The position numbers were made by a program, and so were the translations under genes. The notes beneath the pieces are model-generated. The model did not search any database and had not been told where the DNA came from. It saw nothing but the letters and a program-made list of their open reading frames with translations. From Marinobacter sediminum (GTDB taxonomy: Bacteria; Pseudomonadota; Gammaproteobacteria; Pseudomonadales; Oleiphilaceae), in NCBI RefSeq assembly GCF_023657445.1, contig NZ_JAGTWY010000001.1, positions 186,001-250,000 of the forward strand: a stretch of 64,000 nt of DNA. Direction: 5' to 3'. Below, piece by piece: positions 10,672 to 19,385 of this stretch (positions within the stretch are counted from its first letter, which is position 1; every line of letters starts with the position of its first letter).

Positions 10672-12109
10672 TGCAACCAATCCGCCACTGGTCTATCAAG
10701 TGCCGGAAATGCGCCGGATTCGCCATATCCATTTTGTGGGTATCGGCGGCGCTGGCATGAGCGGCATTGCCGAAGTGCTGAAGAATCAGGGCTATGAGGT
10801 CTCGGGCTCGGATCTGAAAGAAGGTGCAGTGACTGACCGGCTCAAAGCGATGGGGGTTGAGGTACAGATAGGCCATCGTGAGGACAATAGTGCCCGCGCG
10901 GACGTGGTTGTGGTGTCTTCCGCTGTGGCCGCTGACAACCCGGAAGTTGTGTCTGCCCGCAGTCGCCGCGTTCCGATCGTGCCCCGAGCCGAAATGCTGG
11001 CCGAAATCATGCGTTATCGCCATGGAATTGCCGTGGCTGGAACGCATGGTAAGACCACCACGACGAGTCTGATTGCTTCAGTGCTGGGTGAGGCTGGCCT
11101 GGACCCTACGTTTGTTATTGGCGGCAAACTCAACAGTGCAGGTACCAATGCCCAACTGGGTGGTTCCCGTTACCTGGTTGCAGAGGCGGATGAGAGCGAC
11201 GCCTCTTTTCTGCATCTTACGCCCGTGATTTCCGTGGTGACGAACATCGAGGCGGATCACATGGACACCTATGGCGGGGACGTGGAAAAGCTGAAACAGA
11301 CGTTTGTCGATTTCCTGCACAACCTGCCGTTTTATGGCGTTGCCGTGATGTGTGTGGATGACGGTTATGTGCGGGAAATCATCCCCCGTATCTCCCGCGC
11401 CATCATTACTTACGGTATCGAGAATCCGGATGCCGACTACCGTGCCGAGAACATTGTCTCGGATGGCCTTCGGACCCGTTTTGTGGTCAAGCGCCCGGGC
11501 GGCCGAAGTGATCTGGCCGTGGAACTGAAGATGCCGGGTCACCATAACGTCCAGAATGCGCTGGCAGCTATAGCTGTTGCAACGGACGAAGGCGTCGCCG
11601 ACGAAGCCATCGGTAAAGGGCTGGCGGACTTTGCCGGCGTTGGTCGTCGCTTTCAGGTGTATGGCGATTATCAGACGCCCAGGGGAACCATCACCCTGAT
11701 CGACGATTACGGCCATCATCCGACGGAAGTGGAAGCGGTCATCCGGGCTGCTCATGCTGCCTGGCCGGACCGTCGACTTGTCATGCTCTATCAGCCACAT
11801 CGTTATTCCCGCACCCGGGATCTCTATGAGGATTTTGTTCGGGTCTTGTCGGAGGTAGATGGCCTTTTGCTGATGGATGTCTATTCGGCCGGCGAACCGG
11901 CGATTCCGGGTGCAGATGGCCGTGCGTTGTGCCGGAGTATCCGGCAACGGGGCAAGATTGAGCCGGTATTTGTCGAGGACAACAATGAAATTGAAAGTCT
12001 GTTGAGCAACATGCTGCAGGATGGCGATCTGTTGATTACCCAGGGCGCGGGTGATATTGGCGGTGTCGCTGCAAGGTTAGCCGCAGCAGGAGTGATTCCC
12101 GGTGAGTGA
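10664..12109 (+). CDS. murC: UDP-MurNAc:L-alanine ligase MurC
   Basis: MurC starts the peptide stem by ligating L-alanine to UDP-MurNAc. The 481-aa product has the N-terminal [17 protein letters not shown] dinucleotide-like loop, the ATP site GTHGKTTTT from residue 126, [10 protein letters not shown], and the C-terminal [10 protein letters not shown] and [10 protein letters not shown] motifs. The start codon overlaps the murG end, and its stop overlaps the ddl GTG start by 8 bases. It is distinguished from the related Mpl (59763-61157) by context and by its N-terminal motif. Confidence 0.97.
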   Translation: MADATNPPLVYQVPEMRRIRHIHFVGIGGAGMSGIAEVLKNQGYEVSGSDLKEGAVTDRLKAMGVEVQIGHREDNSARADVVVVSSAVAADNPEVVSARSRRVPIVPRAEMLAEIMRYRHGIAVAGTHGKTTTTSLIASVLGEAGLDPTFVIGGKLNSAGTNAQLGGSRYLVAEADESDASFLHLTPVISVVTNIEADHMDTYGGDVEKLKQTFVDFLHNLPFYGVAVMCVDDGYVREIIPRISRAIITYGIENPDADYRAENIVSDGLRTRFVVKRPGGRSDLAVELKMPGHHNVQNALAAIAVATDEGVADEAIGKGLADFAGVGRRFQVYGDYQTPRGTITLIDDYGHHPTEVEAVIRAAHAAWPDRRLVMLYQPHRYSRTRDLYEDFVRVLSEVDGLLLMDVYSAGEPAIPGADGRALCRSIRQRGKIEPVFVEDNNEIESLLSNMLQDGDLLITQGAGDIGGVAARLAAAGVIPGE

Positions 12110-13076
12110 TATGCAGCATAGTGAACCTCAAGCCTATCAGGCCGCTCCGGAGATTGTCCGGGCACTCGGTCGTGTCGCCGTGTTCATGGGCGGCGACTCA
12201 GCGGAACGGGAAGTGTCGCTGAAAAGTGGCAAAGCGGTGCTCGCATCCTTGCTCTCAGCCGGCGTCGATGCTTTTGCTGTCGATGTACAGGGCTGTCTGC
12301 TCAAGACCGTTGAGAACCCTGACTTTGATCGCGTCTTCATCGCTTTGCACGGTCGTGGCGGCGAAGACGGCACGATACAGGCAATTCTTTCCCAGGCCGG
12401 CATTCCCTATACCGGCAGTGAGATTCTGGCGTCAGCCCTGGCAATGGACAAGCTGCGCACCAAATACGTGTTTGAAGGTTGTGCCCTGCCGACGCCGAAA
12501 TTCCGCACCATGGCAGCCGCCGCTGAGGCAGCACAGATTGTCAGCGAATTGAACCCGCCCCTGAGCGTAAAACCGTCGCGGGAGGGATCCAGTATCGGCA
12601 TTCGCAAGGTGCAAACTGCAGATGAATTGGCGGAAGCCTATGAAGAGGCTGCCGCGCTGGACAATCTGGTGCTGGTAGAGGAGTGGATCGAGGGCCCCGA
12701 GTTTACGGTCAGTCTGTTACAGGATCAGGCGCTGCCGGCCATCGGATTGAGCACAGATCACGTGTTTTATGACTACAACGCCAAGTATCTGGCCGACGAC
12801 ACCCGTTACCGCATCCCCTGTGGCTTGGCTACGGACGACGAATTGCGTCTGCAAAAGCTGGCACTGGATGCCTTTCGGGTGGTGGGCTGTCGTACCTGGG
12901 GCCGGGTAGACATCATGCAGGATTCCGATGGTCAGTTCTGGCTGCTTGAAGTAAACACGGTGCCCGGAATGACTGATCATAGCCTCGTACCTATGGCTGC
13001 AAAAGCAGCGGGCATCAGTTTCGAGGAACTGGTGGTGCGGATACTCCGTGACACACTGGAGGATGCCAATGCTTGA
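12102..13076 (+). CDS. ddl: D-alanine:D-alanine ligase Ddl (DdlB type)
   Basis: Ddl makes the D-Ala-D-Ala dipeptide used by MurF. The 324-aa ATP-grasp protein shows [17 protein letters not shown] at the N-terminus, the ATP/Mg region with [11 protein letters not shown], and [17 protein letters not shown] near the end. The GTG at 12102 has AGGAG at 12088-12092 with 9-base spacing; an ATG at 12111 is a weaker alternative. The position between murC and ftsQ is that of the DdlB paralogue. No second ddl is present in this window. Confidence 0.95.
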   Translation: MSDMQHSEPQAYQAAPEIVRALGRVAVFMGGDSAEREVSLKSGKAVLASLLSAGVDAFAVDVQGCLLKTVENPDFDRVFIALHGRGGEDGTIQAILSQAGIPYTGSEILASALAMDKLRTKYVFEGCALPTPKFRTMAAAAEAAQIVSELNPPLSVKPSREGSSIGIRKVQTADELAEAYEEAAALDNLVLVEEWIEGPEFTVSLLQDQALPAIGLSTDHVFYDYNAKYLADDTRYRIPCGLATDDELRLQKLALDAFRVVGCRTWGRVDIMQDSDGQFWLLEVNTVPGMTDHSLVPMAAKAAGISFEELVVRILRDTLEDANA

Positions 13077-13908
13077 GACATTGCTGATCCGGAGTCGGGC
13101 GGTACCGTCTGACCCTCCTCGCCGCAGGGGCGCTACGACCCTGGGGCCAGAGCGGGACCGGTTTGGCGTGTTGAAAGCAGTATTGGCGGCGGTCCCCTGG
13201 CTGCAGATAGGCATGGGGGCTGTGATTGTTTTGTTGGCGGCCCTGGTGCCTTGGGGGACTGGAAAAGTGCTCAATGCGATGGATCAGCAGTTTCTGGCTG
13301 TCGACGTGAATGGGGATTTCATTGGCGACAGCCAGGTAGCCCTTGAGCGGGCGGCTGGAAACTGGATCGGTAAAAGCTACTTCTCTACAGACCTTTCCGA
13401 GATCAAGGAGAGCCTTGAGAGACGGCCCTGGGTCGAGTCCGCTGCGGTACGCAGGGTCTGGCCCGATCGACTGGTCATCGACATTCGAGAAAAGAAGCCG
13501 CTGGCTTACTGGGACGACGGACGACTTGTTAGTCGCACCGGCGAGTTGTTCGCGCCGGAGAATCCGCAAGTTGCCGGCAGACTACCCCGGCTCGCAGGGC
13601 CGGACGAACGGGTCCGCGATGTGATCCGGATGGCCCGGACCATGAGTGAAGAGCTGGTTGGTCATGGCCTGAGCTTCGCCGGGCTCTCGCTGGAAGAGCG
13701 GGGAGCCTGGACCTTGCAGTTGGCCAACGGCATCGAGGTGGTGCTGGGCCGGGATCAGGTGGAGCAGCGGTTCGAACGGTTTATCACAGTTTATGAAACC
13801 CGACTGGCGTCACGGTCGGATGAAGTCAGTCGGGTCGATGCCCGCTACACCAATGGTGTAGCAGTGCAATGGAAGGCGGCCGAGGGCGCCTCCAGTCCGA
13901 AATCATAG
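13069..13908 (+). CDS. ftsQ: Cell division protein FtsQ
   Basis: FtsQ is a bitopic divisome protein that binds FtsL and FtsB. A cytoplasmic N-terminal tail of about 40 residues is followed by one membrane segment (WLQIGMGAVIVLLAALVPWG), a POTRA domain (from about residue 70, including SLERRPWVESAAVRRVWP), and the beta domain. The ATG at 13069 is 6 bases after GGAGG (13058-13062), giving 279 aa; the GTG at 13048 and ATG at 13063 are too close to or upstream of that site. It overlaps ddl by 8 bases. Confidence 0.93.
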   Translation: MLETLLIRSRAVPSDPPRRRGATTLGPERDRFGVLKAVLAAVPWLQIGMGAVIVLLAALVPWGTGKVLNAMDQQFLAVDVNGDFIGDSQVALERAAGNWIGKSYFSTDLSEIKESLERRPWVESAAVRRVWPDRLVIDIREKKPLAYWDDGRLVSRTGELFAPENPQVAGRLPRLAGPDERVRDVIRMARTMSEELVGHGLSFAGLSLEERGAWTLQLANGIEVVLGRDQVEQRFERFITVYETRLASRSDEVSRVDARYTNGVAVQWKAAEGASSPKS

Positions 13909-13943
13909 CAACATTTAATTCAGACCACGGTTTGGTGAGATAC

Positions 13944-15179
13944 ATGTCATCGGTTGAAACGGAAAACATGATTGTCGGCCTCGATATCGGAACCTCCAAG
14001 GTGGTTGCGATTGTCGGCAAGCGCAAGATGGACGGGACTATCGAGGTGGTGGGTATTGGTTCCCATCCCTCACGGGGGCTCAAACGTGGTGTGGTGGTGA
14101 ATATCGAAACCACTGTCCAGGCTATCCAGCGCGCTGTGGAGGAGGCCGAACTGATGGCCGGGTGCCGCATCCATTCGGTGTATGCAGGCATTGCCGGGAG
14201 TCACATCAAGAGCCTGAACTCCCATGGCATTGTTGCGATCCGCGACCGTGAAGTGACTCAGGCGGATATTGACCGGGTGATCGATGCAGCCCAGGCCGTT
14301 GCCATCCCGGCAGATCAGAAGATCCTGCATATCCTGCCTCAGGAATTCGTAATCGATAGCCAGGAGGGCATCAAGGAGCCGATGGGTATGTCCGGGGTGC
14401 GCCTTGAGGCAAAAGTGCACCTGGTGACCTGTGCGGTAAATGCTGCCCAGAACATCGAGAAATGCGTAAAGCGCTGCGGTCTCGAGGTCGACGACATCAT
14501 TCTGGAGCAGCTGGCTTCCAGCCACGCGATCCTGACCGAGGATGAAAAAGAACTGGGTGTCTGTGTTGTCGATATCGGCGGTGGCACGACCGATATCGCC
14601 GTGTTCACCGGCGGCGCAATTCGTCACACCGCGGTGATTCCTATTGCCGGTGACCAGGTCACCAATGACATCGCCATGGCCTTGCGGACGCCGACCCAGA
14701 ACGCCGAGGAAATCAAGATCAAGTATGCCTGCGCACTGACTCAGCTGGCCGGGGCCGAGGAAACCATCAAAGTTCCGAGCGTCGGTGATCGTGCCCCCAG
14801 GGACCTTTCACGGCAGGCGCTGGCCGAAGTGGTGGAGCCCCGGTATGAGGAGCTGTTCACTCTGGTCCAGTCCGAGCTTCGCCGCTCGGGCTTCGAGGAC
14901 ATGATTCCCGCGGGCATCGTGATTACAGGCGGCTCCTCCACCATGGAAGGCGTGGTGGAGCTGGCTGAGGAAATCTTCCACATGCCGGTACGGCTTGCCT
15001 GTCCGCAGGCAGTCTCCGGAATGACGGAAGTGGTCAATAACCCGATTTACGCCACTGGCGTCGGGTTGCTGATTCATGGCTTCCGCCAGATGGATCTGGG
15101 GCGGGCGCCGGTGCTCAAGGGTGAAGACGCACCCTCGCTGTTTGAGCGAATGAAGGCCTGGTTTACCGGTCACTTCTGA
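13944..15179 (+). CDS. ftsA: Cell division ATPase FtsA
   Basis: FtsA is the actin-fold protein that tethers FtsZ to the membrane and recruits later division proteins. The 411-aa product has the phosphate-1 loop VGLDIGTSKVVAIVG, the 1C subdomain, VVDIGGGTTDIAVF, and GGSSTMEGVVELAEE. The last residues (FERMKAWFTGHF) form the amphipathic membrane-targeting helix expected of the family. The frame is open back to 13869 inside ftsQ, but only the ATG at 13944 gives the normal N-terminus. It ends 97 bases before ftsZ. Confidence 0.97.
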   Translation: MSSVETENMIVGLDIGTSKVVAIVGKRKMDGTIEVVGIGSHPSRGLKRGVVVNIETTVQAIQRAVEEAELMAGCRIHSVYAGIAGSHIKSLNSHGIVAIRDREVTQADIDRVIDAAQAVAIPADQKILHILPQEFVIDSQEGIKEPMGMSGVRLEAKVHLVTCAVNAAQNIEKCVKRCGLEVDDIILEQLASSHAILTEDEKELGVCVVDIGGGTTDIAVFTGGAIRHTAVIPIAGDQVTNDIAMALRTPTQNAEEIKIKYACALTQLAGAEETIKVPSVGDRAPRDLSRQALAEVVEPRYEELFTLVQSELRRSGFEDMIPAGIVITGGSSTMEGVVELAEEIFHMPVRLACPQAVSGMTEVVNNPIYATGVGLLIHGFRQMDLGRAPVLKGEDAPSLFERMKAWFTGHF

Positions 15180-15232
15180 CGGTGCCAGGCAGGTAATAAA
15201 CGAAGGTATCTCGAAAACACAATCTCGAAAAA

Positions 15233-15248
15233 CAGCCTGAAAAGGCTG
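15233..15248 (+). other. Small GNRA-loop hairpin in the ftsA-ftsZ gap
   Basis: The arms CAGCCT and AGGCTG enclose a GAAA loop. This would form a 6-bp stem capped by a GNRA tetraloop in RNA, followed directly by a run of eight A residues, about 15 bases before the ftsZ ribosome site (AAGGAG). In + orientation it lacks the U-run of a terminator, so a role in mRNA stability, processing or ftsZ translation is inferred only. Confidence 0.5.
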
Positions 15249-15276
15249 AAAAAAAACAGCACGAAGGAGTAGGGAA

Positions 15277-16434
15277 ATGTTTGAACTCGTCGATAATGTC
15301 CAGCAAAACGCTGTCATTAAAGTCGTCGGTGTGGGCGGCGGCGGCGGCAACGCCGTGCGTCACATGCTCAATAGCGACATCGAAGGTGTGGAATTTATCT
15401 GCGCCAATACCGATGCGCAGGCACTGACGGATATGGATGCTCGCCAGATTATTCAGCTGGGTGGAAATATCACCAAGGGCCTGGGTGCTGGCGCTAACCC
15501 GGAAGTCGGGCGCCAGTCCGCACTGGAGGACCGTGACCGCATTGCCGAGTCCCTGAAGGGCGCGGACATGGTCTTTATTACCGCGGGCATGGGCGGCGGT
15601 ACAGGTACCGGTGCTGCTCCGGTTGTGGCCGAAGTGGCCCGTGAGCTGGGTATCCTGACCGTTGCCGTTGTAACCAAACCGTTCATGTTCGAGGGTGGCA
15701 AGCGCATGAGCGTCGCCGACTCCGGTCTCAAGGAGCTGGAAGAAAGCGTTGATTCGCTGATCACCATCCCGAACGAAAAGTTGCTTGCGGTGATGGGTAA
15801 GAAAACCAGCCTGTTGGACGCTTTCGCAGCTGCCAATGACGTCCTGCTGGGTGCGGTTCAGGGCATTGCAGACCTGATCACCCGCAACGGTATGATTAAC
15901 GTCGATTTCGCCGACGTAAAAACGGTTATGTCCGAGATGGGCATGGCGATGATGGGTACCGCGCGCGCTACTGGCGAGAACCGTGCCCGTGAAGCCGCAG
16001 AAGCCGCCGTTCGTAGTCCGCTTCTGGAAGATATCAACCTTCAGGGTGCCAAAGGCATTCTGGTTAACATCACTGCGGGCATGGATCTCAACCTGGGCGA
16101 GTTCTCCGAGGTTGGCGATATTGTGCGTGAATTCGCCTCTGACTCCGCTACGGTGGTGGTTGGTACCGTCATCGATCCGGAAATGACCGACGAGCTCAAG
16201 GTGACCGTGGTCGCGACTGGTCTGGGTGGTGATCGTGAGAAGCCGACAAAGGTGGTTGATAACAGTCGAACCCTGGACGGCAAGACCGATTACAACCAGC
16301 TGGATCGACCGGCTGTTCTTCGCCGTCGTGCGGTTTCCAATGGAAATGTGGCGATTGATCAGAGCAAGGATAGTGAGGAGCAGGGAGTCGACTATCTCGA
16401 TATTCCCGCATTCCTCCGTCGCCAGGCTGACTGA
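15277..16434 (+). CDS. ftsZ: Cell division protein FtsZ
   Basis: FtsZ is the tubulin-like GTPase that forms the Z ring. The 385-aa protein has [14 protein letters not shown], the GTP signature GGGTGTG in [12 protein letters not shown], the T7-loop region NVDFADV, a variable linker, and a conserved C-terminal peptide ([14 protein letters not shown]) that binds FtsA and ZipA. A strong AAGGAG site lies upstream of the ATG. The 97-base gap before it is one of the few real gaps in the dcw cluster and may hold a promoter or an mRNA processing site, but I saw no convincing -35/-10 pair. Confidence 0.98.
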   Translation: MFELVDNVQQNAVIKVVGVGGGGGNAVRHMLNSDIEGVEFICANTDAQALTDMDARQIIQLGGNITKGLGAGANPEVGRQSALEDRDRIAESLKGADMVFITAGMGGGTGTGAAPVVAEVARELGILTVAVVTKPFMFEGGKRMSVADSGLKELEESVDSLITIPNEKLLAVMGKKTSLLDAFAAANDVLLGAVQGIADLITRNGMINVDFADVKTVMSEMGMAMMGTARATGENRAREAAEAAVRSPLLEDINLQGAKGILVNITAGMDLNLGEFSEVGDIVREFASDSATVVVGTVIDPEMTDELKVTVVATGLGGDREKPTKVVDNSRTLDGKTDYNQLDRPAVLRRRAVSNGNVAIDQSKDSEEQGVDYLDIPAFLRRQAD

Positions 16435-16595
16435 TATATTGGTGCAATTGTGATCCGGTTCCGGTCTCTTTGCGAAAAAGGGAACTGTTTGGCCGGTGGC
16501 AGCGTGCACTGATTGCCAAGTATCTGGCACGTATGAACTTCAGGTAATGCTGGATTGGCTAAATAGTATTCAGTCTTATTTTCTGGTATTCTCCG

Positions 16596-16609
16596 GGCAG
16601 ATTTCTGCC
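16596..16609. repeat. Short dyad upstream of lpxC
   Basis: GGCAG and CTGCC are separated by ATTT, about 37 bases before the lpxC ATG. The sequence just downstream (TAGAAT at 16610-16615) resembles a -10 box, but no good -35 was found at 16-18 bases, so the promoter is only a suggestion. The dyad could sit within such a promoter. The rest of the 211-base ftsZ-lpxC gap shows nothing clear. Confidence 0.3.
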
Positions 16610-16645
16610 TAGAATATCGCCATTTTGTGACGGAATTATGTACCG

Positions 16646-17563
16646 ATGATCAGACAACGGACCCTAAAAAACACCATCCGAGCTACCGGAGTTGGCCTGC
16701 ACTCAGGTGAGAAAGTATACCTGACCCTCAAGCCAGCGCCTGTAGACTCGGGAATCATCTTCCGCCGCACCGATCTGGATCCTGCGATCGAGATCCGTGC
16801 CTGCGCGGAAAATGTCGGTGAGACCATGCTGTCCACGACGCTGGTAAAAGACGGTGTCCGCGTGGCGACAGTTGAGCATTTGCTGTCAGCGATGGCTGGT
16901 CTCGGTATTGATAACTGCTTCGTTGAACTCAGCGCAGCTGAAGTGCCGATTATGGACGGCTCAGCCGGTCCTTTCGTCTTTTTGCTGCAATCTGCCGGTA
17001 TTGCCGAGCAGGAAGCTGCCAAGCGTTTTATCCGGATCAAGCGTGAAGTCACCATTGAAGAGGGCGACAAGAAGGCTACCTTCCTGCCGTTCGAAGGCTT
17101 CAAGGTCAGTTTCGGCATTGATTTTGACCACCCGGTCTTCAAGGGCCGTGCCCAGACAGCGACCGTGGATTTTTCAAGCACTTCCTTCGTGAAGGAAGTC
17201 AGTCGCGCTCGGACTTTCGGGTTCATGCGTGATATTGAGAAGCTCCGCGCGATGAATCTGGCACTCGGTGGCAGCGTGGATAACGCGATTGTGGTTGACG
17301 ACTACAAGATTCTGAACGAAGACGGTCTTCGTTATGATGACGAGTTCGTCAAGCACAAGGTGCTGGACGCCATTGGTGATCTTTATCTGCTTGGTAACAG
17401 CCTGATTGGTGAGTTCCGGGGTATCAAGTCCGGTCACGATCTGAATAACAAGCTGCTGCGCAAGCTCAGGGCAGAAGAGGATGCATGGGAAGTTGTCACC
17501 TTTGATGACGAGGCGACCGCGCCCATTTCCTACATGAAACCTGTGCTGGCGGCCCAGGGCTAA
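16646..17563 (+). CDS. lpxC: UDP-3-O-acyl-N-acetylglucosamine deacetylase LpxC
   Basis: LpxC is the zinc amidase for the committed step of lipid A synthesis. The 305-aa product carries [10 protein letters not shown] with zinc ligand His78, and [14 protein letters not shown] with the second His and the Asp ligand. Length and the start ([21 protein letters not shown]) match the family. It ends the dcw-type + strand run. The gene converges on dciA with an 11-base gap, so transcription termination must occur inside dciA; a hairpin is present there at 17637-17664. LpxC is usually controlled by FtsH proteolysis, which cannot be judged from DNA. Confidence 0.98.
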   Translation: MIRQRTLKNTIRATGVGLHSGEKVYLTLKPAPVDSGIIFRRTDLDPAIEIRACAENVGETMLSTTLVKDGVRVATVEHLLSAMAGLGIDNCFVELSAAEVPIMDGSAGPFVFLLQSAGIAEQEAAKRFIRIKREVTIEEGDKKATFLPFEGFKVSFGIDFDHPVFKGRAQTATVDFSSTSFVKEVSRARTFGFMRDIEKLRAMNLALGGSVDNAIVVDDYKILNEDGLRYDDEFVKHKVLDAIGDLYLLGNSLIGEFRGIKSGHDLNNKLLRKLRAEEDAWEVVTFDDEATAPISYMKPVLAAQG

Positions 17564-17574
17564 GGCAGGACGCT

Positions 17575-18021
17575 TTAATCCCGGACGTGGCTTGCGAGTT
17601 TTTCGAGAACCTCGCGTAGTTTTTTATCCTTCGTGTGCCCGGCTTCCTCTTTGAGGAGCCGGGCATTTTCTTTGCTGAGAGGTGTTTTTTCGAATCGTGG
17701 TTTTTCCCGAAAGCGAGGTGGTGCCACCTTCACCTTCAGCTTCCATACGAACCTGAACAGTTCATTTCCCCGCACTTTCTCCATGATCTCGTGCTGGCGA
17801 AACCGGATCTGACTGGCTTTTCCGGCGTTTTCCGCAGACAGTACCAGCTCTCCCTCTTTGCAGCTTATGAAGCGGGTCCCTGGCACCAGGTCAGGAGGCA
17901 GGGACGCCAGAACCTGCGTTTCTGCCTGTCGATGGAGTTCGGCCCGTGCCACGAGGTCTTTCAGGACCGGTGAACCGCCGAGCTTGTCGAAGGTCATTTT
18001 CTGTTCACTTTTTCGTTTCAT
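17575..18021 (-). CDS. dciA: DciA-type DnaB helicase operator/loader (DUF721)
   Basis: DciA is the ancestral replicative-helicase loading factor found in bacteria that lack DnaC. The 148-aa protein has the DUF721 N-terminal fold (VPGTRFISCKEGELVLSAEN, then RFRQHEIMEKVR) followed by a basic, charged C-terminal tail. In Pseudomonas the homologue sits in the same slot between lpxC and the M23 gene. The start could be 18021 or the internal ATG at 17997 (MTFDKL); neither has a strong ribosome site. It is transcribed against lpxC. The family assignment is from sequence and synteny. Confidence 0.85.
   Translation of the reverse strand: MKRKSEQKMTFDKLGGSPVLKDLVARAELHRQAETQVLASLPPDLVPGTRFISCKEGELVLSAENAGKASQIRFRQHEIMEKVRGNELFRFVWKLKVKVAPPRFREKPRFEKTPLSKENARLLKEEAGHTKDKKLREVLEKLASHVRD
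17637..17670 (+). terminator. Probable lpxC terminator embedded in dciA coding sequence
   Basis: The arms GCCCGGCT (17637-17644) and AGCCGGGC (17657-17664) pair perfectly. The inner bases CCTC/GAGG add four pairs around a TTT loop, leaving one bulged T. ATTTTC follows on the + strand. This is the form of an intrinsic terminator for lpxC, 74 bases after its stop, although the DNA encodes dciA on the other strand. Confidence 0.7.
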
Positions 18022-18255
18022 GGACGGGCTTTTTTCTCGACGACTCCGTTTACGATTGGTTACACTTCGGCACGGTTTGTGCGTGGTGCCTGTATTACAC
18101 TCGTTTTACATTGTGATAAATGAGTATGTCTACCGGGTGCTACGATTTTTTAGTATGTAGTCGCTGTCAAGGATGGCAGGCCCACTCGTAAAATGTCCGG
18201 GACGCAACACTACAGGAACCGAGGTTGCGGCTCATCGATGAAATCAGAAGACGGT

Positions 18256-19191
18256 ATGAACATTATCCTCGTTGGCAGGCACCATGGGAAATCCCGTGTG
18301 TTGGCCCTGAACGGTTCCATGGCCGTTGGGCTTGTTCTGGTGGTGCTTGCATTGTTGATCGCTGCCGGCTGGACCGGTTATCAGGTGGCTGTCAGTAAGG
18401 CGGAGTCGACTGAACCGACTTCGTCCGAGCTAGTCGCCCATTGGCAGTCGCGCCTGGCAGAGCAGAAGTCCGAGCTTGCTTCTGTGGAACAGGAAGTGCA
18501 GCAACAAATTGACGCCCTGACCCTGCGGTTGGGAGCTATGCAGGGGCGCCTGCTGCGTCTGGATGCACTGGGCCAGCGTTTTGTTGAATCGGGTCTGGTA
18601 TCCAGTGATGAATTCAATTTTGAAGAGCCCGCAGCCGTGGGTGGCCCCGAGGGCGCAGCACCGAGAGAGTCTTTTTCCGCTCCCGGTCTGACCAGCATGA
18701 TTGAGCGTCTTGAATATCAGCTTGAAGATCGGGAGCAGCAGTTGCGCTTGCTGGACAAGCTGGCTTCCCGACAGAAACTCGAAGACGAAATGTTCGTTGA
18801 GGGTCGGCCGATCACCTGGGGTTGGTTGTCGTCCAAATACGGCTACCGGTCCGATCCGTTTACTGGCAAGCGTACCTGGCACGATGGTGTCGACCTCGCA
18901 GGTAAAGACGGCAGTGACATCATTTCCGTTGCCGGCGGCGTGGTGACCTGGGCGGGCGAGCGCTATGGTTATGGCAACCTGGTGGAGGTTGACCATGGTG
19001 ATGGCCTGGTAACCCGTTATGGCCACTGTAAAACGGTAAAAGTGAAGGTGGGTGATGTGGTTCAGAAGAATCAGGTTATCGCTCTCATGGGAAGCACTGG
19101 CCGTTCTACCGGTCCTCATGTGCACTTTGAAGTTCTGTCGAACGGTCGATCCAAGGACCCGGTGAAGTACATCGCCCGTTCCGATAGCTGA
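18256..19191 (+). CDS. M23 family (LytM-type) peptidoglycan metallopeptidase
   Basis: This is a predicted membrane-anchored peptidoglycan endopeptidase or a LytM regulator of cell wall hydrolysis. The order is a short basic N-terminus, one membrane segment (about residues 20-43), a periplasmic coiled coil (QSRLAEQKSELASVEQEV), and a C-terminal LytM domain. Both metal motifs are present (HDGVDLAG and HVHFEV), so it should be catalytically competent, unlike EnvC/NlpD-type regulators. ATG 18256 (MNIILVGR) gives 311 aa; ATG 18238 and ATG 18193 are in-frame alternatives. It occupies the slot of the M23 gene upstream of secA in Pseudomonas. Confidence 0.85.
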   Translation: MNIILVGRHHGKSRVLALNGSMAVGLVLVVLALLIAAGWTGYQVAVSKAESTEPTSSELVAHWQSRLAEQKSELASVEQEVQQQIDALTLRLGAMQGRLLRLDALGQRFVESGLVSSDEFNFEEPAAVGGPEGAAPRESFSAPGLTSMIERLEYQLEDREQQLRLLDKLASRQKLEDEMFVEGRPITWGWLSSKYGYRSDPFTGKRTWHDGVDLAGKDGSDIISVAGGVVTWAGERYGYGNLVEVDHGDGLVTRYGHCKTVKVKVGDVVQKNQVIALMGSTGRSTGPHVHFEVLSNGRSKDPVKYIARSDS

Positions 19192-19320
19192 TATTTTCCT
19201 TTCTTTGGCTTAGTCTTGCCTTTTCTGTTCCGGCTGCGTTCTGGCGCTCCTGTTGCGCGCAGGCTTGCAGTCGGGACATCAACGAGTTACTCCAAATTCT
19301 ACTGGTGTGAGCCGTGGCTT

Positions 19321-19348
19321 TTGTCCTGTCGCGAAATAAGGTTAGAAT
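19321..19348 (+). promoter_or_regulatory. Predicted sigma-70 promoter for secA
   Basis: TTGTCC at 19321-19326 and TAGAAT at 19343-19348 are separated by 16 bases, each close to the -35 and -10 consensus. Transcription would start near 19355, leaving a leader of about 30 bases before the secA ATG at 19386. Confidence 0.55.
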
Positions 19349-19385
19349 GCCGGCTTCCTCCGTTTAATCAAAGAAGCAGTGGTCT

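Noticed and set aside
11078..11947. 289-aa minus-strand frame opposite murC
   Set aside because: Same reason: long antisense frames are common in this GC-rich DNA.
16441..16475. Possible terminator after ftsZ (GGTTCC ... GGGAAC)
   Set aside because: Stem is short and interrupted and no U-run follows.
15163..16530. 455-aa open frame on the minus strand opposite ftsZ
   Set aside because: It is a shadow of ftsZ, produced by codon bias; the encoded sequence is His/Asn-rich with no family pattern.
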